From assembly GCA_964350445.1 (NCBI GenBank), contig CAYGKA010000008.1, positions 53,958 to 117,957 of the forward strand: a DNA stretch of 64,000 bases, given 5' to 3'. The position numbers and the translations under genes are program-made. Every line of letters starts with the position of its first letter. Within the stretch, counting starts at the first letter, position 1. Below are positions 1 to 8,860 of the stretch, in pieces. The notes beneath the pieces were generated by a model. It saw nothing but the letters and a program-made list of their open reading frames with translations. It was not told the DNA's origin and did not search any database. Source of the stretch: Hwanghaeella sp964350445 (GTDB taxonomy: Bacteria > Pseudomonadota > Alphaproteobacteria > UBA8366 > Aestuariispiraceae).

Positions 1-563
1 CCGACGTCATTCCGATCGGCGGACGGCATGTAACCAACGATATCAGCCAGGGTCTGCATACCCGTATCGACCATGCGGAGCGGTTGAAGACACTTTATGG
101 AAACGCCATCCGGTCCTCGAACGAGGATCGCGAGATGATCGATGTGGTGCAAATCGGCGAGGATCCCGATGCGACGCCGCAGCAAGTCCCGCGCAGCCAC
201 TTGAACGGCATCATCGCGCCGCGGATCGAAGAGACCATGGAACTGGTGCGGCAGCGCCTCGACAAATCCGGCGTATCGGGATTGGCGGGTCAGCGCGTCG
301 TCCTGACCGGCGGCGCGGCGCAACTGCCGGGCCTGCGGGAACTGGCGGGCCAGATCCTGGACAAACAAGTACGCATCGGCCGGCCCCTGCGCATTTCGGG
401 ACTGGCCGAGGCAACCGGCGGACCGGCATTCGCGACATGCGCCGGCCTGTTGATGTTCGCCGTCGATGACCGGGGAGAGGCAAGGTCCGCCCAAGCCCAC
501 AAACCCCCGGCCAACGGCACCTTGTTCGGAAGACTAGGAGGGTGGTTTCGTGAAAACTTCTAA
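1..563 (+). CDS. ftsA: Cell division protein FtsA, 3' portion
   Basis: This is the C-terminal part of the actin-like protein FtsA, which tethers FtsZ to the inner membrane at the septum. The reading frame is open from base 3, so the start lies upstream of the window. Visible FtsA features are an IPIGGRHVTNDI stretch near the left edge and the HAERLKTLYGNA segment. A VVLTGGAAQLPGL block follows that matches the second nucleotide-binding region of actin-fold proteins. The protein ends in a basic/aromatic GGWFRENF tail, consistent with the amphipathic membrane-targeting helix. It lies upstream of ftsZ on the same strand, the usual dcw-cluster arrangement. The family identity is secure; only the 5' part is missing. 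Confidence 0.95.
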   Translation, partial: DVIPIGGRHVTNDISQGLHTRIDHAERLKTLYGNAIRSSNEDREMIDVVQIGEDPDATPQQVPRSHLNGIIAPRIEETMELVRQRLDKSGVSGLAGQRVVLTGGAAQLPGLRELAGQILDKQVRIGRPLRISGLAEATGGPAFATCAGLLMFAVDDRGEARSAQAHKPPANGTLFGRLGGWFRENF

Positions 564-765
564 CAGTTACTTCGCCACAACCGCGGGCGCGGCCGGTTTT
601 TGCGGCTGTCCGGAGACCCACGGCGGGACAAGAAACGTGGAGCACCACACTTCTCAACAAGAAAGCGGCAAGGCACCGGTGCAAGAGTGGAAGCCGCATC
701 CGAAAAGTACCGCAAAACCCGATTTCTCGAGCTGGCCCGCGCTGCGGACCGGCACATCGGGATAA
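550..765 (+). CDS. Possible small protein between ftsA and ftsZ
   Basis: A 71-residue frame opens with GTG, overlaps the last 14 bases of ftsA in another frame, and ends 36 bases before ftsZ. A strong Shine-Dalgarno-like AGGAGGG (537-543) sits 6 bases before the GTG, which is better than most starts in this window. The product is hydrophilic, has two Cys in an FCGCP segment, and has no recognised domain, signal peptide or membrane segment. It could be a real translationally coupled small protein. The alternative is that the ribosome-binding-like sequence is chance and this 238-base stretch is only a spacer or ftsZ promoter region. I do not recognise a family. Confidence 0.3.
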   Translation: MKTSNSYFATTAGAAGFCGCPETHGGTRNVEHHTSQQESGKAPVQEWKPHPKSTAKPDFSSWPALRTGTSG

Positions 766-801
766 CTGTCTGACCAAAACACGCACGTACGGAGGCGTAC
801 C

Positions 802-2646
802 ATGACCATTAAATTCACGCCCCCCGGACCTGATCCGGAAATGAAGCCGAGGATTGTTGTCGTCGGCGTCGGCGGTGCCGGGGGCAATGCCGTCAACAAC
901 ATGATTTCCTCCAACCTGGAGGGGGTGGAGTTTGTCGTCGCCAATACAGACGCACAAGCATTGACCCAATCCAGCGCGGAGCGGACCATCCAGCTCGGTT
1001 CCGGGATCACCAAAGGTTTGGGCGCAGGCGCACAGCCTGAAGTCGGCCGCGCCGCGGCTGAAGAAGCCCTGCCCGAGTTGATGGAGCATCTGGCCGGCGC
1101 CAACATGCTGTTCATCACCGCCGGCATGGGCGGCGGCACCGGCACAGGCGCCGCGCCGGTCATCGCCGAGGCGGCCCGCGAACAGGGCATGCTGACGGTC
1201 GGCGTCATCACCAAGCCGTTCCATTTCGAAGGCCGGCACCGCATGAAGCTTGCGGAGCAGGGCATCGAGGAACTGCAAGGCCTTGTCGATACGCTGATCA
1301 TCATTCCGAACCAGAACCTTTTCCGTGTCGCGAATGAAAAAACGACATTCGCCGATGCGTTCAAACTGGCCGATGACGTGCTGTATTCCGGCGTCCGCGG
1401 CGTCACCGATCTGATGGTGATGCCAGGCCTGATCAACCTCGACTTCGCCGATATCCGTACGGTGATGAGCGAGATGGGCAAGGCCATGATGGGCACCGGC
1501 GAAGCCGAAGGCGAAGACCGCGCCCGTTTGGCCGCCGAAGCGGCAATTTCGAACCCGCTGCTGGAAGACGTGACGATGAAGGGCGCGCTCGGCGTTTTGA
1601 TCAACATCACCGGCGGGCCGGACATGACGTTGTTCGAAGTCGACGAAGCGGCGAACCGCATCCGCGAGGAAGTGGACGAAAACGCCAATATCATCTTCGG
1701 GTCCACCTTCGAGGAAGCGTTGGAAGGTAAAATGCGTGTTTCCGTCGTGGCGACAGGCATAGAAGCCGAAGCGCAGACGCAATCGCGCCCGGTGCCGTCC
1801 CGCTCGATCAGCCTGACGCGCCCGAAGCGCCCCGCGGTTCCAGCCGAACCGGAAGAGAAGGCTGAAGCCGAGGAAACGGCCCCTTTGGCCGCTGAGGAAA
1901 CTGCCGCACCCATGGTGGGTGGTTTCGACGTGGACGCCATTGGCGAAGAAGGCCCGACCGAAACCATGGACGGGCAGCAAGGCCCCGGCGAAGCCACGGA
2001 TTTGCAGGCCACCCGGCCCGACCTCGCCGCTATGGAATACCAGCCCGGCGGCGGCGTTCAGCCCATGCCGGCAATGGCCCAAACCACGGCGGTCGGCGAG
2101 TCCACGGAGTTGACGGACCATGAACCGGTTCAGGAGCCGCGACTGTTCGACGAATTGGATGAGCCTGAAGAGCATGAACCGGAGGCCCCGGCCGCGCGTC
2201 CCGCACCGGAAGCCGCAGCACCTACGCCGCGACGGCCGGACGTAACCGCGCCCCGCGATGCTTTCATCCCGCCACCGCCGATCAAGGTGACGCGGGCAAA
2301 GGAAAGCCATGGCGATATGGGCGGAGATCCCTTCGCCGAAGCGGACCTGGCCAATGGCCGCAGCGACGCCCCCAAAAAGCGGACGAACCTGTTCCGCCGG
2401 GTAACGAACGTCCTGGGCACGAAGCCCAGCCGTTCCGAAGAGGAGGCTGCTTCTGTTGAGCAGCACCCTGCGACGCGCACGGCGGGCGAACCGATCCGCC
2501 GTCCAGCGGCACGGCCTGCTCAAGGTGCCGCGCCGGCGCAAAGCAGCCTCGACACCCAAGCGCCGGATGAGCGGATGGAACCTGCTTCGCCGGCCGATTC
2601 GGAACTGCTGGAAATCCCTGCATTCCTGCGCCGCCAGGCAAACTAG
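802..2646 (+). CDS. ftsZ: Cell division GTPase FtsZ
   Basis: FtsZ is the tubulin-like GTPase that polymerises into the cytokinetic ring. The GTPase core covers roughly residues 12-325, with the glycine-rich tubulin signature GGGTGTGA near residue 110 and an NTDAQAL motif near 48. A long, Pro/Glu/Ala-rich, low-complexity linker spans about 330-595. The protein ends in the conserved C-terminal peptide LLEIPAFLRRQ, which binds FtsA and other partners. At 614 residues it is far longer than the E. coli protein (383), and nearly all the excess is linker, as in many alphaproteobacteria. GGAGG ends 6 bases before the ATG and supports this start. A strong hairpin terminator follows the stop. Confidence 0.98.
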   Translation: MTIKFTPPGPDPEMKPRIVVVGVGGAGGNAVNNMISSNLEGVEFVVANTDAQALTQSSAERTIQLGSGITKGLGAGAQPEVGRAAAEEALPELMEHLAGANMLFITAGMGGGTGTGAAPVIAEAAREQGMLTVGVITKPFHFEGRHRMKLAEQGIEELQGLVDTLIIIPNQNLFRVANEKTTFADAFKLADDVLYSGVRGVTDLMVMPGLINLDFADIRTVMSEMGKAMMGTGEAEGEDRARLAAEAAISNPLLEDVTMKGALGVLINITGGPDMTLFEVDEAANRIREEVDENANIIFGSTFEEALEGKMRVSVVATGIEAEAQTQSRPVPSRSISLTRPKRPAVPAEPEEKAEAEETAPLAAEETAAPMVGGFDVDAIGEEGPTETMDGQQGPGEATDLQATRPDLAAMEYQPGGGVQPMPAMAQTTAVGESTELTDHEPVQEPRLFDELDEPEEHEPEAPAARPAPEAAAPTPRRPDVTAPRDAFIPPPPIKVTRAKESHGDMGGDPFAEADLANGRSDAPKKRTNLFRRVTNVLGTKPSRSEEEAASVEQHPATRTAGEPIRRPAARPAQGAAPAQSSLDTQAPDERMEPASPADSELLEIPAFLRRQAN

Positions 2647-2685
2647 TAACCGCCTATATGCGTGTTTGAGTCAGACAAACCCCTG

Positions 2686-2740
2686 CCGGCATGATCTTCT
2701 TGAAACAAAGAACGATCATGCCGGTTTCTTTTTGCTCTTT
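2686..2740 (+). terminator. Rho-independent terminator after ftsZ
   Basis: A perfect 11-bp inverted repeat (CCGGCATGATC at 2686-2696 and GATCATGCCGG at 2714-2724, 17-base loop) is followed directly by TTTCTTTTTGCTCTTT. It begins 40 bases past the ftsZ stop and should end transcription of the ftsA-ftsZ part of the dcw cluster, leaving lpxC to its own promoter. Confidence 0.85.
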
Positions 2741-2759
2741 TCCAAGAAATTGATTCTTT

Positions 2760-2790
2760 ATTAACTTGTTGAAGTTAATTGTTTTTTTGA
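2760..2790 (+). terminator. AT-rich hairpin with T run
   Basis: ATTAACTT at 2760-2767 and AAGTTAAT at 2772-2779 form a perfect 8-bp inverted repeat with a 4-base loop, followed by TGTTTTTTTG. It could be a back-up terminator, although the stem is weak. The paired TTAA half-sites, 10 bases apart, could instead be an operator near lpxC, but the spacing does not fit a CtrA box. Confidence 0.4.
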
Positions 2791-3013
2791 TGTGCTGACT
2801 TTCCCTTCTCTTATGGTGCCTGCGGGGAGATCCAAGTAACAATTCGAAACAATGTTTGATTTGAGAGTGCATAGGTCAATTGGTACACAGAAGCTGAAAG
2901 AACTACACAATCCAAATTGTTTGGGTCAGTTCTTGGAAATTTACTCGGGGAAACCTGATTTTAGTTCGTTTGTCTTGGAACTACTTTGAGAGATACTTCC
3001 AGTGCGGGGCGAT

Positions 3014-3982
3014 ATGCTTGACGGAATTAGTGAGAATGTCGGTACGGTCGGAAAGTCATCAGGGCATTCCGGTGTCGGCACGTCGTTCCAGCAAACGATC
3101 AAATCATCGATCTCCTGCCGGGGCGTAGGCCTTCATTCAGGTGCGCCGGTTTCGATGGTCCTGCATCCCGCACCGACCGGTCATGGCGTAATATTCCGCC
3201 GGACCGACCTGGAAGACGGCAGTAACGAAATTGCCGCACGCTACGATGCGGTCACCAGCACCACACTGTGCAGCACGATCGCGAATGACGCGGGCGCCTC
3301 AGTCGCGACGATTGAGCATCTCATGTCCGCCATTGCCGGTTTGGGCGTCGATAACTTGCTGGTCGAATTGGACGGGCCCGAAGTCCCCGTGATGGATGGC
3401 AGCGCCGAGCCCTTCGCCTTCTTGCTGGAATGCGCCGGTGTTGTTGAACAAGACACGCCGCGCAAGGCTCTCCGCGTCTTGCGCGATGTGACGGTCAGCC
3501 ACGGCGGCAGCACGGTCACTATTTCCCCGGCCGACGAATTCATCGTCGAAATGGTCATCGACTTCAGTTCCGCGGCGATCGGCCGCCAAAATCTCGCGGT
3601 TCAGGTTTCGCCGGAATTGTTCCGCAGCGATATCGCCAAAGCCCGTACCTTCGGTTTCCTGCATGAAGTGGAAGCGATGCGGAAAGCCGGACTCGGCCGC
3701 GGCGGCAGCTTGGAAAACGCAGTCGTGATCGATGGCGACAAGGTCATGAACGACGAAGGTTTGCGGTATACGGACGAATTCGTCCGCCACAAGATCCTGG
3801 ATTGCATTGGCGATCTGGCCCTGGCCGGATACCCGGTCCTCGGCCATGTGATCGCGGAAAAGGCGGGCCACGCCATCAACAACAAGCTGCTGCACGCGGT
3901 TTTCGCCGACCCGGCGAATTGGGAAATCATCGATGTCGACACATTGCCGGTCGGCAACGCCTTCCTGACCGCGGCGGAGTAA
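3014..3982 (+). CDS. lpxC: UDP-3-O-acyl-N-acetylglucosamine deacetylase LpxC
   Basis: LpxC is the zinc amidase for the first committed step of lipid A synthesis. The sequence opens the fold with QQTIKSSISCRGVGLHSG. It carries the metal-site motif IEHLMSA (first zinc His) and the second motif HKILDCIGDLALAG, which supplies the other zinc ligands. The GHAINNKL stretch contains the catalytic C-terminal His. Length is about 322 residues, normal for the family. The ATG at 3014 is used here; an in-frame GTG at 3002 would add four residues and cannot be excluded. Its place after ftsZ matches the dcw-cluster end, but the terminator upstream suggests separate transcription. Confidence 0.97.
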   Translation: MLDGISENVGTVGKSSGHSGVGTSFQQTIKSSISCRGVGLHSGAPVSMVLHPAPTGHGVIFRRTDLEDGSNEIAARYDAVTSTTLCSTIANDAGASVATIEHLMSAIAGLGVDNLLVELDGPEVPVMDGSAEPFAFLLECAGVVEQDTPRKALRVLRDVTVSHGGSTVTISPADEFIVEMVIDFSSAAIGRQNLAVQVSPELFRSDIAKARTFGFLHEVEAMRKAGLGRGGSLENAVVIDGDKVMNDEGLRYTDEFVRHKILDCIGDLALAGYPVLGHVIAEKAGHAINNKLLHAVFADPANWEIIDVDTLPVGNAFLTAAE

Positions 3983-4115
3983 ACCTCCCCTAATCCATCC
4001 GCTTGGATTCGGCCCCGTTTCCGCATATACCATTGGCCACGTAACGCGTGCGCGCCCGTGACTATTGACGACAAGCCCGCGACCGTATCTATCTTTTCAG
4101 ATGCAGATTTGCCGC

Positions 4116-4931
4116 ATGAAACTTTCCGCACGTATTGCCAAGATCGCAGCCGCAGGCCTGTTGTCCTTGGGCATTTTGAGCGGCTGTTCGGACGACGATT
4201 CCATCCCGTATGTGGAGCGTCCGCCGGAAGAGCTATACAATACGGCGCTGGATGCCTTGGCTGCGGAAGACTTTGAAGTCGCAACGCAAAATTTTGAGGA
4301 AGTCGACAGGCAGCATCCCTATTCGATCTGGGCGACCAAAGCGCAGCTGATGGCGGCTTACGTCTATTACCTGGATGACGAATACGACGAAGCCGTGATC
4401 GCGCTGGAGCGCTTCATCGACCTTCATCCCGGTAGTCCCGACGCGGCCTACGCCTACTATCTCCGTGCGATCAGCTACTACGAGCAAATCGTCGATGTCG
4501 GGCGCGACCAAAAGATCACGCGCCTCGCCCTCGATTCGCTGCAGGAAGTCGCCCGTCGTTTTCCCGGTACGGCCTATGCGCGCGACGCCGATTTGAAAAT
4601 CGACCTGACGCTGGATCATCTGGCCGGCAAGGAAATGGAAATCGGGCGGTTTTATCAGAACAAGGGTGAACTTCTGGCCGCGATCAACCGCTACAAGGTG
4701 GTGATAGAACAGTTCCAGACCACGACCCATGTCCCGGAAGCGCTGCACAGGGTGGTCGAATGCTATCTCATGCTCGGCATCACAGACGAAGCGCAGACGA
4801 CGGGCGCTGTTCTCGGCTACAACTATCCGGGCAGCGAATGGTACGCGGACAGCTATTCTCTGTTGGAAGGGCGCGAACTCGCCCAGACCAACGAAGGCTG
4901 GTTTTCCTCCCTATGGTCCTGGGCATTCTGA
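4116..4931 (+). CDS. bamD: Outer membrane assembly lipoprotein BamD
   Basis: BamD is the essential TPR lipoprotein of the BAM complex, which inserts beta-barrel proteins into the outer membrane. From the ATG at 4116 the product is 271 residues with a lipoprotein signal ending in the lipobox LSGC (Cys about residue 25). Five TPR-like helical pairs follow. The first begins PEELYNTALDALAAEDFEVA and the second includes DEAVIALERFIDLHPGSPDAAYAYY, the typical BamD core. Earlier in-frame starts (ATG 4101, TTG 4065) would put extra residues before the signal peptide and seem less likely. recN begins 17 bases after its stop, suggesting cotranscription. Confidence 0.93.
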   Translation: MKLSARIAKIAAAGLLSLGILSGCSDDDSIPYVERPPEELYNTALDALAAEDFEVATQNFEEVDRQHPYSIWATKAQLMAAYVYYLDDEYDEAVIALERFIDLHPGSPDAAYAYYLRAISYYEQIVDVGRDQKITRLALDSLQEVARRFPGTAYARDADLKIDLTLDHLAGKEMEIGRFYQNKGELLAAINRYKVVIEQFQTTTHVPEALHRVVECYLMLGITDEAQTTGAVLGYNYPGSEWYADSYSLLEGRELAQTNEGWFSSLWSWAF

Positions 4932-4947
4932 CCGCTCATCCGAACCC

Positions 4948-6618
4948 ATGCTGACGGACCTCTCCATCCGTGACGTAGTGTTGATCGAACGACTGGATCT
5001 TTCGTTTTCCCGCGGGCTTGCCGTATTGACGGGGGAAACCGGCGCCGGAAAATCCATCCTGCTCGACGCCTTGGGCCTGGCGATCGGCGCCAGGGCGGAG
5101 GCGCGACTTGTGCGCCACGGCAGCCAGCAAGCGGTTGTCACCGCCGTTTTCGAAAATACCAACCCTGCCGCCTTGGCTCCCCTGTTCGAAGAGCATGGCA
5201 TTGAACCGGCCGACCAGATCATCCTGCGCCGCATTTTGGGCGCCGATGGACGCAGCCGTGCTTATCTGAATGACGAGCCGGTCAGCGTCGGCCTGATGCG
5301 CCAGGTCGGCGCCACCCTTGTCGAAATCCAGGGACAGTTCGACCAGCAGGGTTTGATGGACGGGGCATCCCACCGCGCGGTGCTGGACGACTACGCCAGT
5401 TTCGGCGGCGAGCCGCCCTGTGCCGCAGAATTCGGCGCTTGGCGCGATGCGGAAAAGGCCGTCGCCGCTGCGCGGGAGACGGCCCGCAAGAGCCGGGAGA
5501 ACGAAGCTTTCCTGCGTTTCTCGCTTGAGGAGTTGGAAACGCTGGCGCCGGAAACAGGCGAAGAAGACACCCTGTCGGACGAGCGTGCGCTTCTGCGCAA
5601 TGCCGAACAGATCATCGCTGCCGCCAATGCCGCCGACGATCTTCTGAACGGAACCGAAGGCGCGGATACCCAACTAAGGCACGCGGCAAGAGTATTGGAG
5701 GCCGTGGCGGAACAGGTCGGCGGACACCTCGTCGATGCGCTCTCGGCCATCGACAGGGCATCTATCGAATTACAGGAAGCATCGGGCGCCTTGGCCAGAG
5801 CGGTCGCCGGGATCGACGCGTCCGAAGGGCGTTTGGAAACGGTGGAAGAAAGACTGTTCAGCCTTAGGGAGACGGCCCGCAAGCATGGGATCGACCCCGA
5901 CGGATTGCCCGTCCTGATGGGCCGTCTTCGTGACCAGCTGGCGATGATCGACGGCGGCGACGAACGCTTGGCCGACCTGGAAAAAGCGGCTGCCGCCCGG
6001 AAACAGGACTTTGTCGATGCCGCAAAGGCCTTGTCTTCGAAACGCCACGGAGCGGCGGACAAGCTCGACCAAGGGGTCAACGGCGAATTGCCGCCATTGA
6101 AACTTGAAAAGGCGGCTTTCAAGACGGAGATCGCCGATCTGCCGGAAGCGGATTGGGGCGCACACGGCATGGACCGGGTTCAATTTCTGGTCTCGACCAA
6201 TCCCGGCACGCCGCCGGGACCGATCGGGAAGATCGCCTCGGGCGGCGAACTAAGCCGCTTCCTGCTGGCGCTGAAAGTGACGCTTGCCGAACGCGGCGGC
6301 GCCCCGACGATGATCTTTGACGAAGTCGACAGCGGCGTAGGCGGCGCGACAGCGGCAGCGGTCGGCGAGCGGTTGGGGCAGTTGGCAAAGTCGCGCCAAG
6401 TGCTGGTGGTGACGCATTCGCCCCAGGTGGCAGCGCTCGGCGGATCCCATTGGCGCGTCGCCAAGGGCGACTCCGCCGGGGCAACGATCACTGCGGTCAG
6501 CGCCTTGGACGACGCGGAGCGGTTGGAGGAAATCGCCCGGATGCTGTCGGGTGCGAATGTGACGGAGGAAGCCCGCGCCGCCGCCCGCCGTCTTCTGCAG
6601 GGGAGTGACGCCGCATGA
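4948..6618 (+). CDS. recN: DNA repair ATPase RecN
   Basis: RecN is an SMC-like cytoplasmic ATPase that acts at double-strand breaks in recombinational repair. It opens with the family N-terminus MLTDLSIRDVVLIERLDLSF. Walker A follows (GETGAGKSILLDAL, about residues 28-41), then a QGQFDQQGLMD segment. A long Ala/Glu-rich coiled-coil middle spans about residues 150-400. The signature SGGELSRFLLALK and Walker B MIFDEVDSGVGG complete the ATPase head. The chosen ATG gives 556 residues, the usual size; in-frame sequence upstream overlaps bamD and is not RecN-like. Its stop overlaps the ligA start in ATGA, so translation is probably coupled. Confidence 0.97.
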   Translation: MLTDLSIRDVVLIERLDLSFSRGLAVLTGETGAGKSILLDALGLAIGARAEARLVRHGSQQAVVTAVFENTNPAALAPLFEEHGIEPADQIILRRILGADGRSRAYLNDEPVSVGLMRQVGATLVEIQGQFDQQGLMDGASHRAVLDDYASFGGEPPCAAEFGAWRDAEKAVAAARETARKSRENEAFLRFSLEELETLAPETGEEDTLSDERALLRNAEQIIAAANAADDLLNGTEGADTQLRHAARVLEAVAEQVGGHLVDALSAIDRASIELQEASGALARAVAGIDASEGRLETVEERLFSLRETARKHGIDPDGLPVLMGRLRDQLAMIDGGDERLADLEKAAAARKQDFVDAAKALSSKRHGAADKLDQGVNGELPPLKLEKAAFKTEIADLPEADWGAHGMDRVQFLVSTNPGTPPGPIGKIASGGELSRFLLALKVTLAERGGAPTMIFDEVDSGVGGATAAAVGERLGQLAKSRQVLVVTHSPQVAALGGSHWRVAKGDSAGATITAVSALDDAERLEEIARMLSGANVTEEARAAARRLLQGSDAA

Positions 6619-8726
6619 GCGATGCCGGCATGACGGGTCCGAAGCCCGTCGCGGAATTGACCGAAGACGAGGCTCGCCGGGAACTGGCTAGGCTGGCGAT
6701 GGATATTGCCTATCACGACGCGCGCTACCACAAGGATGATGCGCCCGAGATCACGGACGCGGACTATGACGCGATGCGCCGTCGAAACGAGGAGATCGAG
6801 GCCTGCTTTCCCGAACTCACTCGCAAGGATAGTCCGACATTTAGGGTCGGTGGCGGGCTGAAGTCCGGCTTTGGTAAAATTCGCCATTCCCGGCCGATGC
6901 TGTCGCTTGGCAATGCTTTTTCCGATGGAGACGTCGCGGAATTTCTTGCCCGGGTTCGCCGGTTCCTGGGGCTCGGTGAGGAGAAATTGGAGGTCCTCGC
7001 GGAGCCCAAGATCGACGGCCTGTCGGCGTCGCTGCGCTATGAAGACGGCCGTCTGATCTATGCCGCCACCCGTGGCGACGGGACGGAGGGCGAAGACATC
7101 ACCGCCAATATGAAGACGTTGAAGGATGTCCCCCACGTGCTGGAAGGGGCACCGGCGGTGCTGGAGGTCCGGGGTGAAGTCTATATGCGCAAGGACGACT
7201 TCCTGGCCCTGAACCAACGGCAGGAAGCCGCCAGCGCCAAGGTCTTCGCCAATCCGCGCAACGCAGCGGCCGGGTCTCTCCGACAGCTCGATCCCGCCAT
7301 CACGGCGTCCCGTCCCTTGCATTTCTTTGGGTATGCCTGGGGCGAAACATCGGAGCCCCTTGGTGCTACTCAGGTGGAGGCGCGCAGCTTTCTGGCAAAG
7401 CTCGGCTTCTCACTCAACGAACCGGCCGCGCTCTGCGCCGGAGTGGAAGACGTGCTGGACTACTATCGCATGGTGGATCGCGAACGGGCCGGCCTGCCCT
7501 TCGACATCGACGGGGTCGTCTACAAGGTGAACCGCCTGGACTTGCAAGAGCGCCTTGGCCAGGTCAGCCGCGCACCGCGCTGGGCCATCGCCCACAAGTT
7601 CGCAGCGGAAAAAGCGGAAACCGTCATTGAAGCCATTACCGTACAAGTCGGACGCACCGGCAAACTAACTCCGGTGGCGAACCTGACACCGGTTACCGTG
7701 GGGGGCGTTACCGTTTCCCGCGCGACCCTGCACAACGAAGACGAAATTGCCCGCCTGGGCGTCAAACAAGGCGACACGGTCCGCATTCAACGCGCAGGCG
7801 ACGTCATTCCGCAGGTTTTGGCGGTCGTGACGGATGGCGGCGGACCACCTTACACCTTCCCGACGACATGCCCCGAATGCGGCAGCGATGTGGAGCGGGC
7901 GGACGGTGAAGTCGATTGGCGTTGTATCGGCGGGTTGATCTGCAGCGCACAGGCGGTCGAGCGCCTCAAGCATTTCGTCAGCCGCGACGCCTTCGATATC
8001 GAAGGGTTGGGCACGAAAAGCATCGAAGAGTTTTGGAGTGACGGTCTTATCCGGCAGCCCGCGGACATTTTCGCACTAAATGAAGAGAACCTGATGGGTC
8101 GAGAAGGATGGAAGGAGAAATCCGTCTCCAACCTTTTGTCGGCCATAAAGGCACGCCGGGAAATTCCGCTCGATCGATTCATCTATGCGCTCGGAATCCG
8201 CCATATAGGGCAAACAACGGCCAAGCTGCTGGCCCGCCGTTTCGGGACCTACAAAGTGTGGGAAAACGCAATGCATGCGGTCGCCGCGGAACGGAAATCG
8301 ATCCCCGACGAACACAAGAAGCCGGAACTGATCGGGCCCTACTATGCGGAGCTGGTCGATATCGACACGGTCGGCATGACAGCCGCAGACAGCCTGGCGG
8401 CATTCTTCGGGGAACAGCATAACCTTGATGTTCTGGCCTCTCTCGCCGCCGAACTGACTGTTACCGATGTAGCGGCGCCAAGTGCTGACGGATCTCCCGT
8501 TGCCGGCAAGACCGTCGTCTTCACCGGCACCTTGGAGAAGATGTCCCGTGGCGAAGCTAAAGCGAGGGCTGAATCCTTGGGGGCAAAAGTGTCGGGCTCC
8601 GTCTCGAAAAAAACAGACTATGTCGTTGTCGGCGCGGATGCCGGATCCAAGGCGAAGAAAGCCGCGGAATTGGGCGTCACCATGTTGAGCGAAGACGATT
8701 GGATAAGCCTGATCCAACCCGCGTAA
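6615..8726 (+). CDS. ligA: NAD-dependent DNA ligase LigA
   Basis: LigA is the essential NAD+-dependent ligase that seals nicks in replication and repair. The order is an Ia domain, then the adenylation domain with the nucleophile in EPKIDGLSAS (Lys about 132), then the OB fold. A four-Cys zinc finger follows (CPECGSD...CIGGLICSA), then helix-hairpin-helix repeats. A C-terminal BRCT domain (GKTVVFTGTLEKMSRGEA, last 80 residues) completes it. At 703 residues it is normal for alphaproteobacteria. It starts inside the recN stop (ATGA), an arrangement that ties two DNA-repair functions together translationally. Confidence 0.98.
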   Translation: MSDAGMTGPKPVAELTEDEARRELARLAMDIAYHDARYHKDDAPEITDADYDAMRRRNEEIEACFPELTRKDSPTFRVGGGLKSGFGKIRHSRPMLSLGNAFSDGDVAEFLARVRRFLGLGEEKLEVLAEPKIDGLSASLRYEDGRLIYAATRGDGTEGEDITANMKTLKDVPHVLEGAPAVLEVRGEVYMRKDDFLALNQRQEAASAKVFANPRNAAAGSLRQLDPAITASRPLHFFGYAWGETSEPLGATQVEARSFLAKLGFSLNEPAALCAGVEDVLDYYRMVDRERAGLPFDIDGVVYKVNRLDLQERLGQVSRAPRWAIAHKFAAEKAETVIEAITVQVGRTGKLTPVANLTPVTVGGVTVSRATLHNEDEIARLGVKQGDTVRIQRAGDVIPQVLAVVTDGGGPPYTFPTTCPECGSDVERADGEVDWRCIGGLICSAQAVERLKHFVSRDAFDIEGLGTKSIEEFWSDGLIRQPADIFALNEENLMGREGWKEKSVSNLLSAIKARREIPLDRFIYALGIRHIGQTTAKLLARRFGTYKVWENAMHAVAAERKSIPDEHKKPELIGPYYAELVDIDTVGMTAADSLAAFFGEQHNLDVLASLAAELTVTDVAAPSADGSPVAGKTVVFTGTLEKMSRGEAKARAESLGAKVSGSVSKKTDYVVVGADAGSKAKKAAELGVTMLSEDDWISLIQPA

Positions 8727-8737
8727 ACTGCAATTGC

Positions 8738-8753
8738 TTAACCCTTGGTTAAC
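8738..8753 (+). promoter_or_regulatory. CtrA-type box upstream of the subtilase gene
   Basis: TTAACCCTTGGTTAAC fits the CtrA recognition rule TTAA-N7-TTAA(C) without mismatch. It lies about 21 bases before a TATAGG -10-like hexamer (8775-8780) and 108 bases before the protease start, where a CtrA-activated promoter would carry it. The box also contains the 12-base palindrome TTGGTTAACCAA (8745-8756). Direct binding is inferred from the motif only. Confidence 0.6.
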
Positions 8754-8860
8754 CAAAACCGAGGCAAACTCCCATATAGGTGCTTAAAAATAAATTAATT
8801 GTGCCCGCGTACGTTGTCGAGTTCGTGGGCTTTGGTGCTTGAGACCTTTGGGAGGGGGAC

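Larger units (their letters stand above)
2647..3013. other. Non-coding gap between ftsZ and lpxC
   Basis: This AT-rich stretch of about 370 bases has no convincing gene. It holds the ftsZ terminator hairpin, a second AT-rich inverted repeat followed by a T run, and presumably the lpxC promoter. I could not define a reliable -35/-10 pair. The drop in GC relative to both neighbours marks it as regulatory rather than coding. Confidence 0.6.

Noticed and set aside
211..2559. 782-codon open frame opposite ftsA/ftsZ
   Set aside because: It is antisense to two certain genes, its translation is Arg/Gly-rich and low in hydrophobic order, and GC-rich codon bias explains the absence of stops.
3985..4010. 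AATCCA/TGGATT hairpin after lpxC as a terminator
   Set aside because: The stem is short and is followed by GC-rich sequence rather than a T run.
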